In this document: positions 55,601 through 64,000 of the stretch, in pieces | Position numbering within the stretch: the stretch's first letter is position 1 | Layout of the letters: each line of letters starts with the position of its first letter | Assembly (NCBI GenBank): GCA_009823505.1 | Contig: VZQC01006876.1 | Span: 3,056,781 to 3,120,780 of the forward strand | Source: Rhizomys pruinosus | Taxonomy: Eukaryota > Chordata > Mammalia > Rodentia > Spalacidae | DNA length: 64,000 nt | Reading direction: 5' to 3' | Made by a program: the position numbers and the translations under genes | Notes under the pieces: generated by a model | Database searches by the model: none | What the model was told of the DNA's origin: nothing | The model's input: only the letters and a program-made list of their open reading frames with translations

Positions 55601-56117
55601 CCTCCTCAACTGATCGCACGTCGAAATAGCCACCCGAAGACATAGTGGTACTATACACAATGGAGTTCTATGCAGCAAGTAAAGAAAGACGACATCAACG
55701 AGCTTTGCAGATGGAAAATAGGCTGGAGCTAGAGGACATTCATGGCTTGAGTGAAGTAACACAGCCCAGAAAAACAAACAAACGAATGGTATCCCCTCAT
55801 CTGTGGAATAACTTAGTGCCAATTACCCAGTTGTAAAGTATTTTCATTGTGTATGGCCCCTGGAGCTTTCTTGTCAAAAGCAGTTGGGCATAATGCATTT
55901 AAGGAAACAACAACAAACAACAGAAAAGATTGCATCCAAAGAACTGACTGAAACAAAGTTCTCCCCAAAACAACAAAAAAAAAAAAAAAAAAATATTGAG
56001 AAAGACTAAGGAGATGGAGAGCATGTTTGGCAGAATGCACGAGGCTCTGGTGGGGTGTGGGAATGAGCAGGAACATGGGCCTAGATTTGTTTTAAAAATA
56101 AATAAATAAATAAATTA
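49897..56117 (+). mobile_element. Full-length LINE-1 with corrupted interior (L1-4)
   Basis: Plus orientation. The 5'UTR begins near gagatctcctgaacccagcg (49897, motif repeated at 49941). The ORF1 start ATGCCAGG is at 50104, the ORF2 start ATGGATAATAAAGG at 51371, and the ORF2 tail lies near 55650-55790. The 3'UTR ends in (AAAT)n near 56117. Both ends read cleanly, but 50300-55600 is full of small indels and A-runs and no ORF is open. The element is about 6.2 kb against 5.7 kb for L1-1, the excess being insertions. No TSD found. As in L1-2, I suspect poor consensus more than age. Confidence 0.85.
52440..52603. repeat. A-rich collapse within L1-4 ORF2
   Basis: About 160 bases of almost only A with scattered C/G/T, ending in an A42 run. 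L1-1 has ordinary coding sequence at this point (about 13840-14000 complement). Looks like consensus failure. Confidence 0.8.
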
Positions 56118-56359
56118 TCGCTCCATTTGAAAAAAAAATAAAAATAAAAAACCCAGCCAGCTTTTCTTTAAAAAAAAAAAACAAGTTTTGGGCCAATTCT
56201 GTTGTTGAGCTCTGTGCTTTTGGTAATCCAGGCAGCCGCCTTTGGCCTGGCGCCTTGACTGGGAGTTAAGGAATTCCAGCATTATGACTATAGAGCCATG
56301 GGAACCAGAAGTCAGAAACCAGGCAGCCATCTTAGCAAGCATGGTATATTTCAAAAATG

Positions 56360-56528
56360 ATGGTTTTGTTTGTTTGTTTGTTTGTTTTGTTTGTTGAGAC
56401 AGACAGGATCTCCTTATAGTCATGGCTGGTCTGAAACTTTCTCTATAGACCAGGCTGGCCCTAGTCTCACAGAGATCCCCAGCCTCCCGAATGCTAGAAT
56501 TGAAGGGGTGCAAGACCATGCCTGGCCT
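56360..56528 (-). mobile_element. B1 SINE
   Basis: Inverted B1 with (GTTT)n tail complement and diverged body (gagacagacaggatctcctt ... caagaccatgcctggcctc). Confidence 0.85.
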
Positions 56529-56702
56529 CAAAGATGATGTTTCATTTACTGTGAGGCATCTTGTGTGGCCAGAGAAGTCAATCACTTGAATTTCATATTA
56601 GTCCTAGATGACAGATGACACTGGCCATGTGTGATCAATAAACATTTCAAATGTGGCTTAAAAAATGATGTTTTATAGTAGGACATAAAAAAAGCACAGA
56701 TG

Positions 56703-57115
56703 GGGCTGGGGATGTAGCTCAGTTGATAGAGTACTTGCCTAGCAGATGAGGAGTTCTGGGTTCAATCCCTACCATCTCATAAAACTGGAAGTGCTGGTAC
56801 ACACATGTCATCATAGCACTTGGGAGCTAGAGACAGAAGGATCAGAGATTCAAGGCCATTCCTGGCTACATACTGAGTTTAAGGTCAGCCTTGGCTACAT
56901 GAGATCCTATCTCTCTCTCTTTTTTTTTTTTTTTCTTTTTTTGGTCTTTTTGAGACAGGGTCTCCCTGTAGCCCCAGCTGTCCTGGAACTCACTCTGTAG
57001 ATCAGGCTGGCCTTGAACTCACAAAGATCCACCTGTCTCTGCCTCCCAAGTGCTAGGATTAAAGGCGTGCGTCACCACACCTGGCAAGAGATCCTATCTC
57101 AAAGTACACAAATAA
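56703..57115 (+). mobile_element. ID+B1 composite SINE (B4/RSINE), interrupted by a B1
   Basis: ID half (ggggctggggatgtagctca ... gttctgggttcaatccctac) then B1-like half to gagatcctatctc at 56913. It resumes after a B1 insertion at 57088 and runs on to the tail. Confidence 0.88.
56914..57087 (-). mobile_element. B1 SINE nested in a B4
   Basis: Inverted near-consensus B1 flanked by exact 13-bp repeats gagatcctatctc at 56901-56913 and 57088-57100. Younger than its host. Confidence 0.96.
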
Positions 57116-57120
57116 ATAAT

Positions 57121-57123
<3 letters not shown>

Positions 57124-57154
<31 letters not shown>
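57124..57154. repeat. (AG)n microsatellite
   Basis: About 15 AG units. Confidence 0.96.
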
Positions 57155-57158
<4 letters not shown>

Positions 57159-57231
57159 TAGAGCATAAAAGGATGAAAAAGTGAATGTGTTAAAAATGAG
57201 AACAATTTATTTTTTGTCTCTTGGATAGTAT

Positions 57232-57300
57232 AAAGTAGGGACTTGGTGGAATACCTTTTTAGCATGTGAAGGCCCAGGGTTCCATCCCCAGCACAGAAAA
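57232..57300 (+). mobile_element. ID-like SINE
   Basis: gggacttggtggaatacctt ... gttccatccccagcacagaa, with an A-rich tail. Confidence 0.6.
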
Positions 57301-57334
57301 ATTAATAAATTAATACAAATATACATGCATACAT

Positions 57335-57588
57335 GTAGGGGTTAAATAGATACCTGCACATCATGTACATAGCAGCATTCATCACAACACAAAGGTGGAA
57401 GCCACCTATTTTTACTGATGAACGAGTGGATGAACACAATGTGCTATGGGAAATGTGCTACGTTCAATGGGAAAAACAGTATTCGAACTTAATGAACCAG
57501 AGAGAACAGGGAACAGAGAGTTGTTCAATGACAGTTTCAGTTCTGCAAGATGAAAAAGAATTTTATGGATAGACAGAGATGCCAGTTA
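57335..57588 (+). mobile_element. Ancient L1MA-type 3' end, first fragment
   Basis: catagcagcattcatcacaa and aaaggtggaagccaccta match the ORF2 tail of mammal-wide L1. The fragment then jumps to the 3'UTR word cagttctgcaagatgaaaaa. The intervening region is found further on, after the SINE stack. Confidence 0.72.
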
Positions 57589-57606
57589 AAAATAGTTAGA
57601 GTCTTG

Positions 57607-57850
57607 GGGCTGGAGAGATGGCCTAGCGTTTAAGAGCACCAACTGCTCTTGCAGAGGACCTGGGTTCGATCCCCAGCACCCACGTTGCAGCTGAGAACCA
57701 TCTGTAACTCCAATTCCAGGAGAACTCCAGTTCCAGGGGAATCCGATGCCCTCTTCTGACCTCCACGGCATTGCACGACATGGGTGCACAAAACTGCATG
57801 CAGACAGTACATTCATACACATAAAATAAATAAATAAATAAAATTAAAAA
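57607..57850 (+). mobile_element. B2 SINE, first of a three-SINE stack
   Basis: Flanked by aaaatagttagagtcttg (57589-57606) and aaaatagtaagagtcttg (57851-57868), 17 of 18 identical. A 19-bp internal duplication (ctccagttccaggggaa-type) is present. Confidence 0.94.
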
Positions 57851-57868
57851 AAAATAGTAAGAGTCTTG

Positions 57869-58005
57869 CCGGGTGTGGTGGCAGCACTCAGAAGGCAGAG
57901 GCAGGTGGATCTCTGTGAGTTCAAGGCCAGCCTGGTCTACATAGTGAGTTCCAGGTCAGCTTGAGCTACAGGGAGACCCTGTCTTAAAAAGACCATCACC
58001 CCCCC
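57869..58005 (+). mobile_element. B1 SINE, second in the stack
   Basis: B1 with a deletion near the head, followed by aaaatagtaagcgtct (58006-58021), another copy of the target. Confidence 0.92.
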
Positions 58006-58021
58006 AAAATAGTAAGCGTCT

Positions 58022-58215
58022 GGCTGCTCTTGCAGAAGACCCAGGTTCAATTGCCAGCACCCACATGGTGGTTAATAACCATCTGTAACTGTAATTCCAG
58101 GGAATCCAAAGCCCTCTTCTAGTCTCTGCAGACACAGCACACATGTGGTGCACTTACACTCATGCAGGCAAAACACTCATACATGTAAAATAAAAATATA
58201 AAATTTTAAATAGTT
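58022..58215 (+). mobile_element. 5'-truncated B2 SINE, third in the stack
   Basis: Begins at ggctgctcttgcagaagacc, lacking the head. The tail is followed by aaaatagtatg (58216-58226), a partial target copy. Confidence 0.88.
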
Positions 58216-58857
58216 AAAATAGTATGTTTATGATATTTCACTACATATTTTTAGATAGGAAGGAAATTCTGACATTATAGATAAATCTTGAGGACATCTT
58301 GCTAAGTGAAAGAAGCTGATCACAAAGACAAGTACTCTATGATTGCAGTTGTGTGAGTTCCCTGAGTAGGCAGACACATGGAGACAGAGAATAGAATCTG
58401 GTTACTGGAGGCTGGGAAGAGGGAGGAGAGCCAGTTAGTTGTTCAATGAGTAGGAAGTTTCAGTTTTCCAAGATGAAAAAGTCCTGTGGATAGAAGATGG
58501 TGATGGTTGCTCAGCAATGTAACCATGCCTAATGCCATTGAAACACACACACACACACACCCTGGTCTTCTGCAAGAGCAGTCGGAGCTCTTAACCGTGC
58601 TAGGCCATCTCTCCAGCACCCGCCTGGAGGCTGAGAACCATTTTTAACTCCAGTCCAGTTCCAGGGGAATCCGACGCCCTCTTCTGACCTCCGCGGCATT
58701 GCACAACTCGGGTGCACAAACTTATATGCAGACAGTACATTCAAACACATTAAAAAATTTAAAAAAAGAAACACACACACACATTCGAAAGCACATGTGC
58801 ACGCACAAATGATTAAAATGGTAAATTTTATGTATGCACAAAAAGAAAAGAGCTTAA
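58216..58857 (+). mobile_element. Ancient L1MA-type 3' end, second fragment
   Basis: cttgaggacatcttgctaag, gaagctgatcacaaagacaa, gttactggaggctgggaaga and cagcaatgtaaccatgccta follow the mammal-wide L1MA 3'UTR order. It is interrupted by an inverted B2 and resumes to ggtaaattttatgtatgcac at about 58835. Confidence 0.75.
58561..58767 (+). mobile_element. B2 SINE with inverted 5' part
   Basis: 58561-58619 is the B2 head on the minus strand (ends gccatctctccagcaccc). 58620-58760 is the B2 3' part on the plus strand (ggctgagaaccatttttaac onward) with an A-tail. The core between them (ttcgatcccc box) is missing. gaaacacacacacacac flanks both sides (58540 on, 58768 on), so one insertion event made it: the twin-priming structure known for L1. 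Confidence 0.87.
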
Positions 58858-58934
58858 GGGCCGAGGAAGGAGATTTGGGAGTTTGGGGCTAGCCAGAACG
58901 ACAAAGCAAGACCTTGTCTCCAGAAAAGCAAAAG
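58858..58934 (+). mobile_element. B1 fragment (right half)
   Basis: gtttggggctagccagaacg and caagaccttgtctccagaaa resemble the right end of an old B1. Confidence 0.55.
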
Positions 58935-59063
58935 GAGCTAGGTGTGGTGACACACACCTTTAACCCTAGCACCCAGGAGGCAGAGGCAGATGGATCTCTG
59001 TGAGATCAAGGCCAGCCTGGTCTACCTATCAAGTTCCAGGCCAGCTGGAGCTACCAAGAAAAG
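58935..59063 (+). mobile_element. B1 SINE
   Basis: B1 from gctaggtgtggtgacacaca to agctggagctaccaagaaaa, with an A/G-rich tail. Confidence 0.9.
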
Positions 59064-59247
59064 AAATAGGAAGGAAGGAAGGAAAGAAGAGAAGAGAACA
59101 GACCAAAACAAAACAAAACAAAAGAGGTAAACGATAGACAAGAACTATCTGTTAAGTTTTTCTACATTTATCCTGCTTGGAACCAATAGGTTGATGGATC
59201 AGAGAACAGACCAATTATTTTCTCATATACCAGTTTTCTGAAACAAA

Positions 59248-59432
59248 TATTTATTATTATTATTGTGTGTATGTGGGGGGCACTCATGCCATGTTGCATG
59301 TGTGGAGGTGTCAGAGGAAACTTTGTAGAGTCAGTTCTCTCCTTCTACCTTTAGACACATTCTGGGGATCGATTTCAGGCCCCAGGCTCTCCTGGCAAGC
59401 CTGTTTACCCACTGAGCCATCGTGCTGGCCCT
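59248..59432 (-). mobile_element. B3-like SINE
   Basis: Inverted old unit (tgtggaggtgtcagaggaaa, gttctctccttctaccttta, ccactgagccatcgtgctgg). Confidence 0.7.
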
Positions 59433-59854
59433 TGTATGTTTTATTGTCAATCCCCACATCTCAATTTCTCACACCCAAGTGAGACCCAGTTACATCCTGC
59501 AGGTTCAGGTAATGGACTTTAGGGCATAATCTGATAAGGCAAAGACATCTGCATCTCTTCAGAGATTCAGGGGGAGACCTTTGTCCTCTAAAGTAAACAG
59601 TCAAGGCGAGGAAGCACCTCTGGCTTATCATCCTCTGGAATGTAGGCAAATGGTTCAGGCTTTATCTCCCTTAGAAAATGAAGTGCTGTGGAAGACTGAG
59701 TCATTGTCTTTATAGCTTGTCCACATCTGCCTCTTAGAAAGGTCCAGAAGGTCCAGGGAGGATGGTTTGCCTACAGTCTACAACAAAAGGGATCAATATG
59801 TGATGATTTAATTAAACCCACTCAAAAATCTGGATAAATAATAAAACTTGGTAA
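59433..59854. other. Unique intergenic sequence
   Basis: No gene or repeat recognised. Confidence 0.5.
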
Positions 59855-60066
59855 TTTATAGATAAGGAATTCCTAATGACCAATAAGCATTTGAAAACAT
59901 TGCTAGATTTGCTAGTAATTAGGACAAACCAAGTTAAAATACCAAACACATACTGAAATGTTTCCCAAAGTTAAAGAAAAAGCCTATTGAAGTAGTATGT
60001 TGTCAGTTTGTAGGAATTTGTGAAGAGGGTAACAATATAACCTAACTGGAGGAAATATAAAAAATA
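59855..60066 (+). mobile_element. Ancient L1 ORF2 fragment
   Basis: The order taatgaccaataagcatttg, tttgctagtaattaggacaa, gttaaaataccaaacac follows the late ORF2 region of mammal-wide L1. Strongly diverged. Confidence 0.6.
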
Positions 60067-60248
60067 AGCCAGGCGTGGTGGCGCATGCCTTTAATCCTAG
60101 CACTTGGGAGGCAGAGGCAGGCGGATCTTTGTGAGTTCAAGGCCAGCCTGGTCTACGGAGTGAGTTCCAGGACAGCTGGGGCTACAGAGAGGCCCTGTCT
60201 CGAAAAGACCAAAAACATAAAATAAAATAAAAAAATTAAAAAAATAAA
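60067..60248 (+). mobile_element. B1 SINE
   Basis: Near-consensus full-length B1 (gccaggcgtggtggcgcatg ... ccctgtctcgaaaagaccaa) with a long AT-rich tail; young. Confidence 0.94.
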
Positions 60249-60249
60249 T

Positions 60250-60355
60250 GAGGGGGTGGAGACATGGCTCAGCTGTTAAGTGTGCTGACTGGTCTTGCAG
60301 AGGACCGGGGTCGGATTCCCAGCACCCATCCACATGGCGGCTAAGAACTGCCTTT
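60250..60355 (+). mobile_element. B2 SINE, 5' half
   Basis: B2 head and core, cut after ctaagaactgcctttaa where the next B1 begins; its 3' half is absent. Confidence 0.85.
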
Positions 60356-60515
60356 AAGCCGGGCATGGTGGTGCACACCTTTAATCCTAGCACTCAGGAG
60401 GCAGAGGCAGGGGGATCTCTGTGAGTTCAAGGCCAGCCTCGTCTACATAGGGAGTTCCACGTCAGCTGGGGCTACAGGGAGACCCTGTCTCAAAAAGAAA
60501 AAAAAAAAAAAAAAA
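60356..60515 (+). mobile_element. B1 SINE
   Basis: Full-length near-consensus B1 ending in an A18-type tail. Confidence 0.94.
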
Positions 60516-60522
60516 GAAATCT

Positions 60523-60640
60523 AGGTCTGGTGCAGTGGTGCATACATGTAATTCAAGCACCCTGGAGACTGAGGAGGATAAAGAGCTCCTGGATGATCTA
60601 AGGTACACAGTGAGGCCCTGTCTGAAAAAAAGCTAAGGCT
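60523..60640 (+). mobile_element. Old B1 SINE
   Basis: Diverged B1 (ggtctggtgcagtggtgcat ... cacagtgaggccctgtctga). Confidence 0.72.
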
Positions 60641-60693
60641 AGAATGATTGAGGGGAGGTAGGCAGGGTAAAGCGAGAGCTAGAATGAGGAGAA

Positions 60694-60908
60694 ACTTCTA
60701 ATTTTATTTATTTTTATTTTATGTGTATGAGTGTTATGCCTGCATGTGTATAAGTGCAGTGCCCAAGGAAGACAGGAGAGAGCATTGGATTTCCCTAGAG
60801 CTGGAGTTAAGGACAGTTCTTAGTCACCATGTAAGTGGTGGGAATTGAACCCAGGTCCTCTGCAAAAGCAGTCAGTGCTCTTAACTGCTGAGCCATCTCT
60901 CCAGCCCC
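60694..60908 (-). mobile_element. B2 SINE
   Basis: Inverted full-length B2 with AT-rich tail (tgtgtatgagtgttatgcct ... gagccatctctccagcccc). Confidence 0.92.
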
Positions 60909-61127
60909 AGTTTGTTTCTTTTAAACAAAATCAATGTTGATATTTGATAAAGCTGGTATGGGCATATTTGCAACGTTAGCTACCTTTTCAGTACAGTTGA
61001 AATATTTCCCAATAGTAAGGAAAAATAGCATCCAAAATACAACAACACACATAAAAACTGTGTTTATGTCGTTGGGCTGTGGGCAGAGAATGGAACTCAG
61101 CTACATAGCAGAAACCAGGGCCCAGGG

Positions 61128-61613
61128 TTATTGCTTGTTTGCCAGCCTCTGCCTGTCTGCTTGTCCCAGGGTGGAGCAGAAGGGATGCATCATCAGCAGT
61201 GCTGTCTCCAATATCTCACCATGTAGATACATTAAGGCAGGTGCTGGTGGACAGGAGAACACTACAGTTTCAAACTTTGTCCTCATCCTGAGGACTGCAT
61301 GATTGACATCTGACCAGAGGAACACATGCAAAACTGGATTAGAGCTGTTTACCACAGTGTTTGGCCAGGTAGAGTTCTGTCGCCAGGGAAGGACGTGGAC
61401 ATTGCAGTATCCCTTATTATTCAAAACTTGTGCCTCAGAGATCTCACCAGCTCTTAGTTTATGGGGCAACAGAGTGGGAGATTTTAATGAGAGGGCCTTG
61501 ATGACCAGATAATCCAGAGAAAAGCCCTGGGGCCAGTTATCAGCGCTGCCATGACAACTGTGGGGCTCGGGAACTGCAAGGTCAAACCAAGCTTTGATAA
61601 CTGAACACTGCAA
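61128..61613 (-). other. Unrecognised open reading frame in unique DNA
   Basis: Minus-strand frame ending in TAA at 61128. The reading to 61613 starts with TTG, but the frame stays open to a TAA at about 61684, some 185 codons in all. It is the longest open frame outside repeats here. The sequence is mixed and protein-like (contains RMRTKFETVVFSC and PALMYLHGEIL), without low complexity. No ATG lies near its beginning, so it would be an internal exon or a retrocopy piece; a ttttgcag acceptor-like word lies at about 61617-61610. No family recognised and no A-tail seen. Confidence 0.3.
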
Positions 61614-61689
61614 AACACTATCATTGGATGACTGGCTTGAAAGGTAATTTTTTTCACCTGCAAATGACCTCCTATAATTTTAGTCTTTT

Positions 61690-61995
61690 CTTCAGTCTAT
61701 TGCATTGGAATGTTGATTAGCAAACAATTATGCTTGATAGTACTCTTTAAAAGAGCTTGTTCATTAACTCAGAGGTAATACTGGTTCTCTTGTTTGCATA
61801 GGCTTTTAACCAACCATGACTTTCTTGACTCCCTACAGCACTGTGATGTGCTAACATTAGTGCGGTTTGTTAATCAGACTCCAAAGAGTCAGAATAATTA
61901 AACTCAGAATAATTAAAGGCTTGGGATAACTAAGTTCCCAGAAAGCTATGAAGTGAGACAAGGATAAGTTCCAGCTGTTATTTTTCTTTTTTAGT
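61690..61995. other. Unique intergenic sequence
   Basis: AT-rich. A 12-base word (tcagaataatta) is repeated at about 61890 and 61906. No gene recognised. Confidence 0.5.
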
Positions 61996-62216
61996 CTTTA
62001 TTTTATGTGTATATTCCCTGTATGTATGTGAGTGTGTCACCTGCATGTATGTGACTGCACTCCTGTCATGCCATGCCACAGAGGTCAGAGAGGGTGTAGG
62101 GTTTCCCTGGAGTTAAGAATGGTTGTGAGCTGCCATGTAAGTGCTGGGAATTGAACCTAGGTCCTCTGCAAGAGCAGCCAGTGCTCTTAGTTGCTGAGTG
62201 GTCTCTCTCGCCCCAG
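61996..62216 (-). mobile_element. B2 SINE
   Basis: Inverted, moderately diverged B2 (ctgcatgtatgtgactgcac ... gagtggtctctctcgcccc). Confidence 0.87.
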
Positions 62217-62423
62217 CTGTCATTTTTCTAGAGGAGTATTTTCTGCTCAGAATTTTCCCAGTCCAGCTCCTTGCTCTTCAGAATGTGGTTGGTGGACTGG
62301 AGGCAGCCCTTAGTGTTTATTAGAAATCCAGATTCGTACATCCCACTCAGCTGTATGGGATCAGATTCTGCTGATTAACAAGATCCCCCAGTGGTTTTCA
62401 CGTGCTTTTACTTACTCATTTGT

Positions 62424-62573
62424 TTATTTATTATTTGAGGCAAGATTTCACTATGTAGGCCAGCCTGGCTTCAAACTCCTGCATAGTCCAAGCTGACCTT
62501 GAACTCAATATCCTTTTGCTTCTGCCTCTCTGGCGCTGGGACTAGAGGTATGTGCCGCCATGTTGACTTCATG
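62424..62573 (-). mobile_element. Old B1 SINE
   Basis: Inverted diverged B1 (tgaggcaagatttcactatg, ccaagctgaccttgaactca, gcgctgggactagaggtatg). Confidence 0.75.
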
Positions 62574-62661
62574 CACATTTAAGTTTGAGAGTCATTGAGT
62601 CTTACAACCTAAGGCAGCACACTGCCTCCCCAACACATGCTGGCACGGTAAGAAATAAGAC

Positions 62662-62795
62662 CTAGCCAGGCGTGGTGGTGCATGCCTTTAATCCCAGCAG
62701 AGGCAGGCGGATCTTGGTGAGTTCAAGGCCAGCCTGGTCTACAGAGCAAGCTCCAGGCCAACTGGGACTAAAGGGAGACCCTGTCTCAAAAGACA

Positions 62796-62838
<43 letters not shown>

Positions 62839-62840
62839 CC
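62662..62840 (+). mobile_element. B1 SINE with (AAAT)n tail
   Basis: B1 lacking the cttgggag box after cccagca; the tail is a TAAA microsatellite (62797-62837). Confidence 0.92.
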
Positions 62841-62888
62841 TAAAGGAAGATCAGACTCTCAGAGAGGTTATAAAGTGGTGTTTTGCTT

Positions 62889-63044
62889 GTTTTTTGGTTT
62901 TATTTTTTGAGATAGGGTTCTACTATGTAGTCCTGGCTGACCTGGAACTCTGTAGACCAGACTGGCCCCAAACTCACAGATGTCTGCCTGCCTCTACCTC
63001 CTGAGTGCTGGGATTAAAGGTGTACACCACCACACCTGGCTCAA
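62889..63044 (-). mobile_element. B1 SINE
   Basis: Inverted B1 (tttttgagatagggttctac ... tgtacaccaccacacctggc). Confidence 0.9.
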
Positions 63045-63213
63045 GAACGTTTTCTAAAAGCCATGCAGAGGTAGAATAGAAATGTTTGGCTTTGTAGAAG
63101 TAGCAGGTTGCTATTTGTAAATTATTGTTATTCTGTCTTTCCTCATTCATTGAAAATATGAAATGAATTCTGGAATATAATAGGAAGAAGAATGAGAGTG
63201 GAAGACTTAGGAA

Positions 63214-63290
63214 TAGCATGGGAGCTGAAGTTTAGCTCATGGTAGGACAAGTGCTTAGCATGCACAAGGTCCTGAGTTCCATGCCAACAT
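63214..63290 (+). mobile_element. ID-like SINE
   Basis: tagctcatggtaggacaagt, gttccatgccaacatcaaac; its tail has grown into the following CA-rich array. Confidence 0.65.
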
Positions 63291-63619
63291 CAAACACACA
63301 CAGAGACACACACACAGCTATACGTACACATGCACATGCAGACATACAAACATATAAACACACAGATGCAAACACACATACACACACATAAAGGCAGATA
63401 TATATACACACACAGACATAAACACAGATACACATAAAGACATACATACTGAAACACACAGACACAAATACATACACAACAACTCACACATAGAGACACA
63501 CAGATATACATATACACACATATATACAGACACACAGACACACAGACACAAGCATATAGACATACACACAGGCCAAACACACATACACACAGATGCAGGC
63601 ATACACACAGATAGACATA

Positions 63620-63622
<3 letters not shown>
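63291..63622. repeat. CA-rich imperfect microsatellite
   Basis: About 330 bp of acacac interspersed with agacatac and atatac words. Open frames across it on the minus strand (rich in Cys/Val) are repeat artefacts. Confidence 0.92.

Positions 63623-63623
<1 letters not shown>

Positions 63624-63664
<41 letters not shown>
63624..63664. repeat. (TC)n microsatellite
   Basis: About 20 TC units. Confidence 0.96.
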
Positions 63665-63668
<4 letters not shown>

Positions 63669-64000
63669 CACAAGCTCTAAGTTCTCACTGAAGCACCCCT
63701 TCACTTGATATGCAGCATGACCATTATACCTCAGTGTCCCCAGCTTAGAAATCGCCTGTATCGCAAGGGTTTGATGAAAAGGTTTCATGTCTTTCTGTAT
63801 CTCCCCCCCTTTTTTTTAGCATATGAGTCTCCAGAAGACAGTTGTATTATACATGACTATAGGGTGGAGTCAAGGCACAGATTTCATCAAATTCACCCAT
63901 GTTGTTTTGGGTGACTATATATGATTAACTTGGGAAGCAAACTTAATTTTTACGTTAAATCATCTTAAAGAGAATGCTACAAGGTGATACTGTACAACAG
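63665..64000. other. Unassigned sequence, partly similar to 20470-20600
   Basis: Shares tgaaaaggtttcatgtct and tttgggtgactat, about 120 bases apart here, with the unassigned block inside L1-2. Probably an uncharacterised interspersed repeat. Cut by the window edge. Confidence 0.4.

Noticed and set aside
63232..63788. Cys/Val-rich minus-strand frames up to 156 codons
   Set aside because: Translations of the CA-rich and TC microsatellites.

Overview
The window is nuclear DNA of a muroid rodent. It is packed with rodent-specific SINEs (7SL-derived B1, tRNA-derived B2/B3, ID-like and ID+B1 composite copies), carries full-length L1 elements, and has many CA/GT, TATC and polypurine microsatellites. 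There are no bacterial features and no operon, CRISPR array or intact cellular gene. The B2, B1 and L1 ORF1 sequences differ from the house-mouse forms I know, so I infer a non-Mus muroid but cannot name the species.

Layout. 1-10.5 kb: dense SINEs, an assembly gap (2624-2799) and an old L1 3'UTR-like stretch. 10.5-16.8 kb: a solo LTR split by a nearly intact 5.7 kb L1 on the minus strand, with ORF1 and ORF2 open. 16.8-18.7 kb: four SINEs stacked at one target. 18.8-29.7 kb: one L1 insertion bounded by an 11-bp target-site duplication (TSD), whose interior is so full of indels that it looks like unpolished long-read sequence. 29.7-37.7 kb: mostly unique DNA with minisatellites and microsatellites. 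37.7-45.7 kb: an L1 whose 3' half appears inverted and duplicated, probably by the assembler, with a single N at the duplication junction. 45.8-49.5 kb: an old L1 end and a processed CACYBP pseudogene. 49.9-56.1 kb: a third full-length, error-ridden L1 on the plus strand. 56-64 kb: SINEs in ancient L1 remnants, a second SINE stack, a B2 with an inverted 5' half, and an unrecognised open frame at about 61.1-61.7 kb.

The biology visible here is L1 activity. L1 copies supply the endonuclease and reverse transcriptase that also mobilise B1 and B2 and made the CACYBP retrocopy; A-tails and TSDs can be read directly at many insertions. I see no previously undescribed system. The most useful observations are the nested insertions, the SINE stacks, the inverted B2, the C-terminal frameshift in the best L1, and strong signs that three L1 regions are assembly-damaged and should not be used for evolutionary inference.
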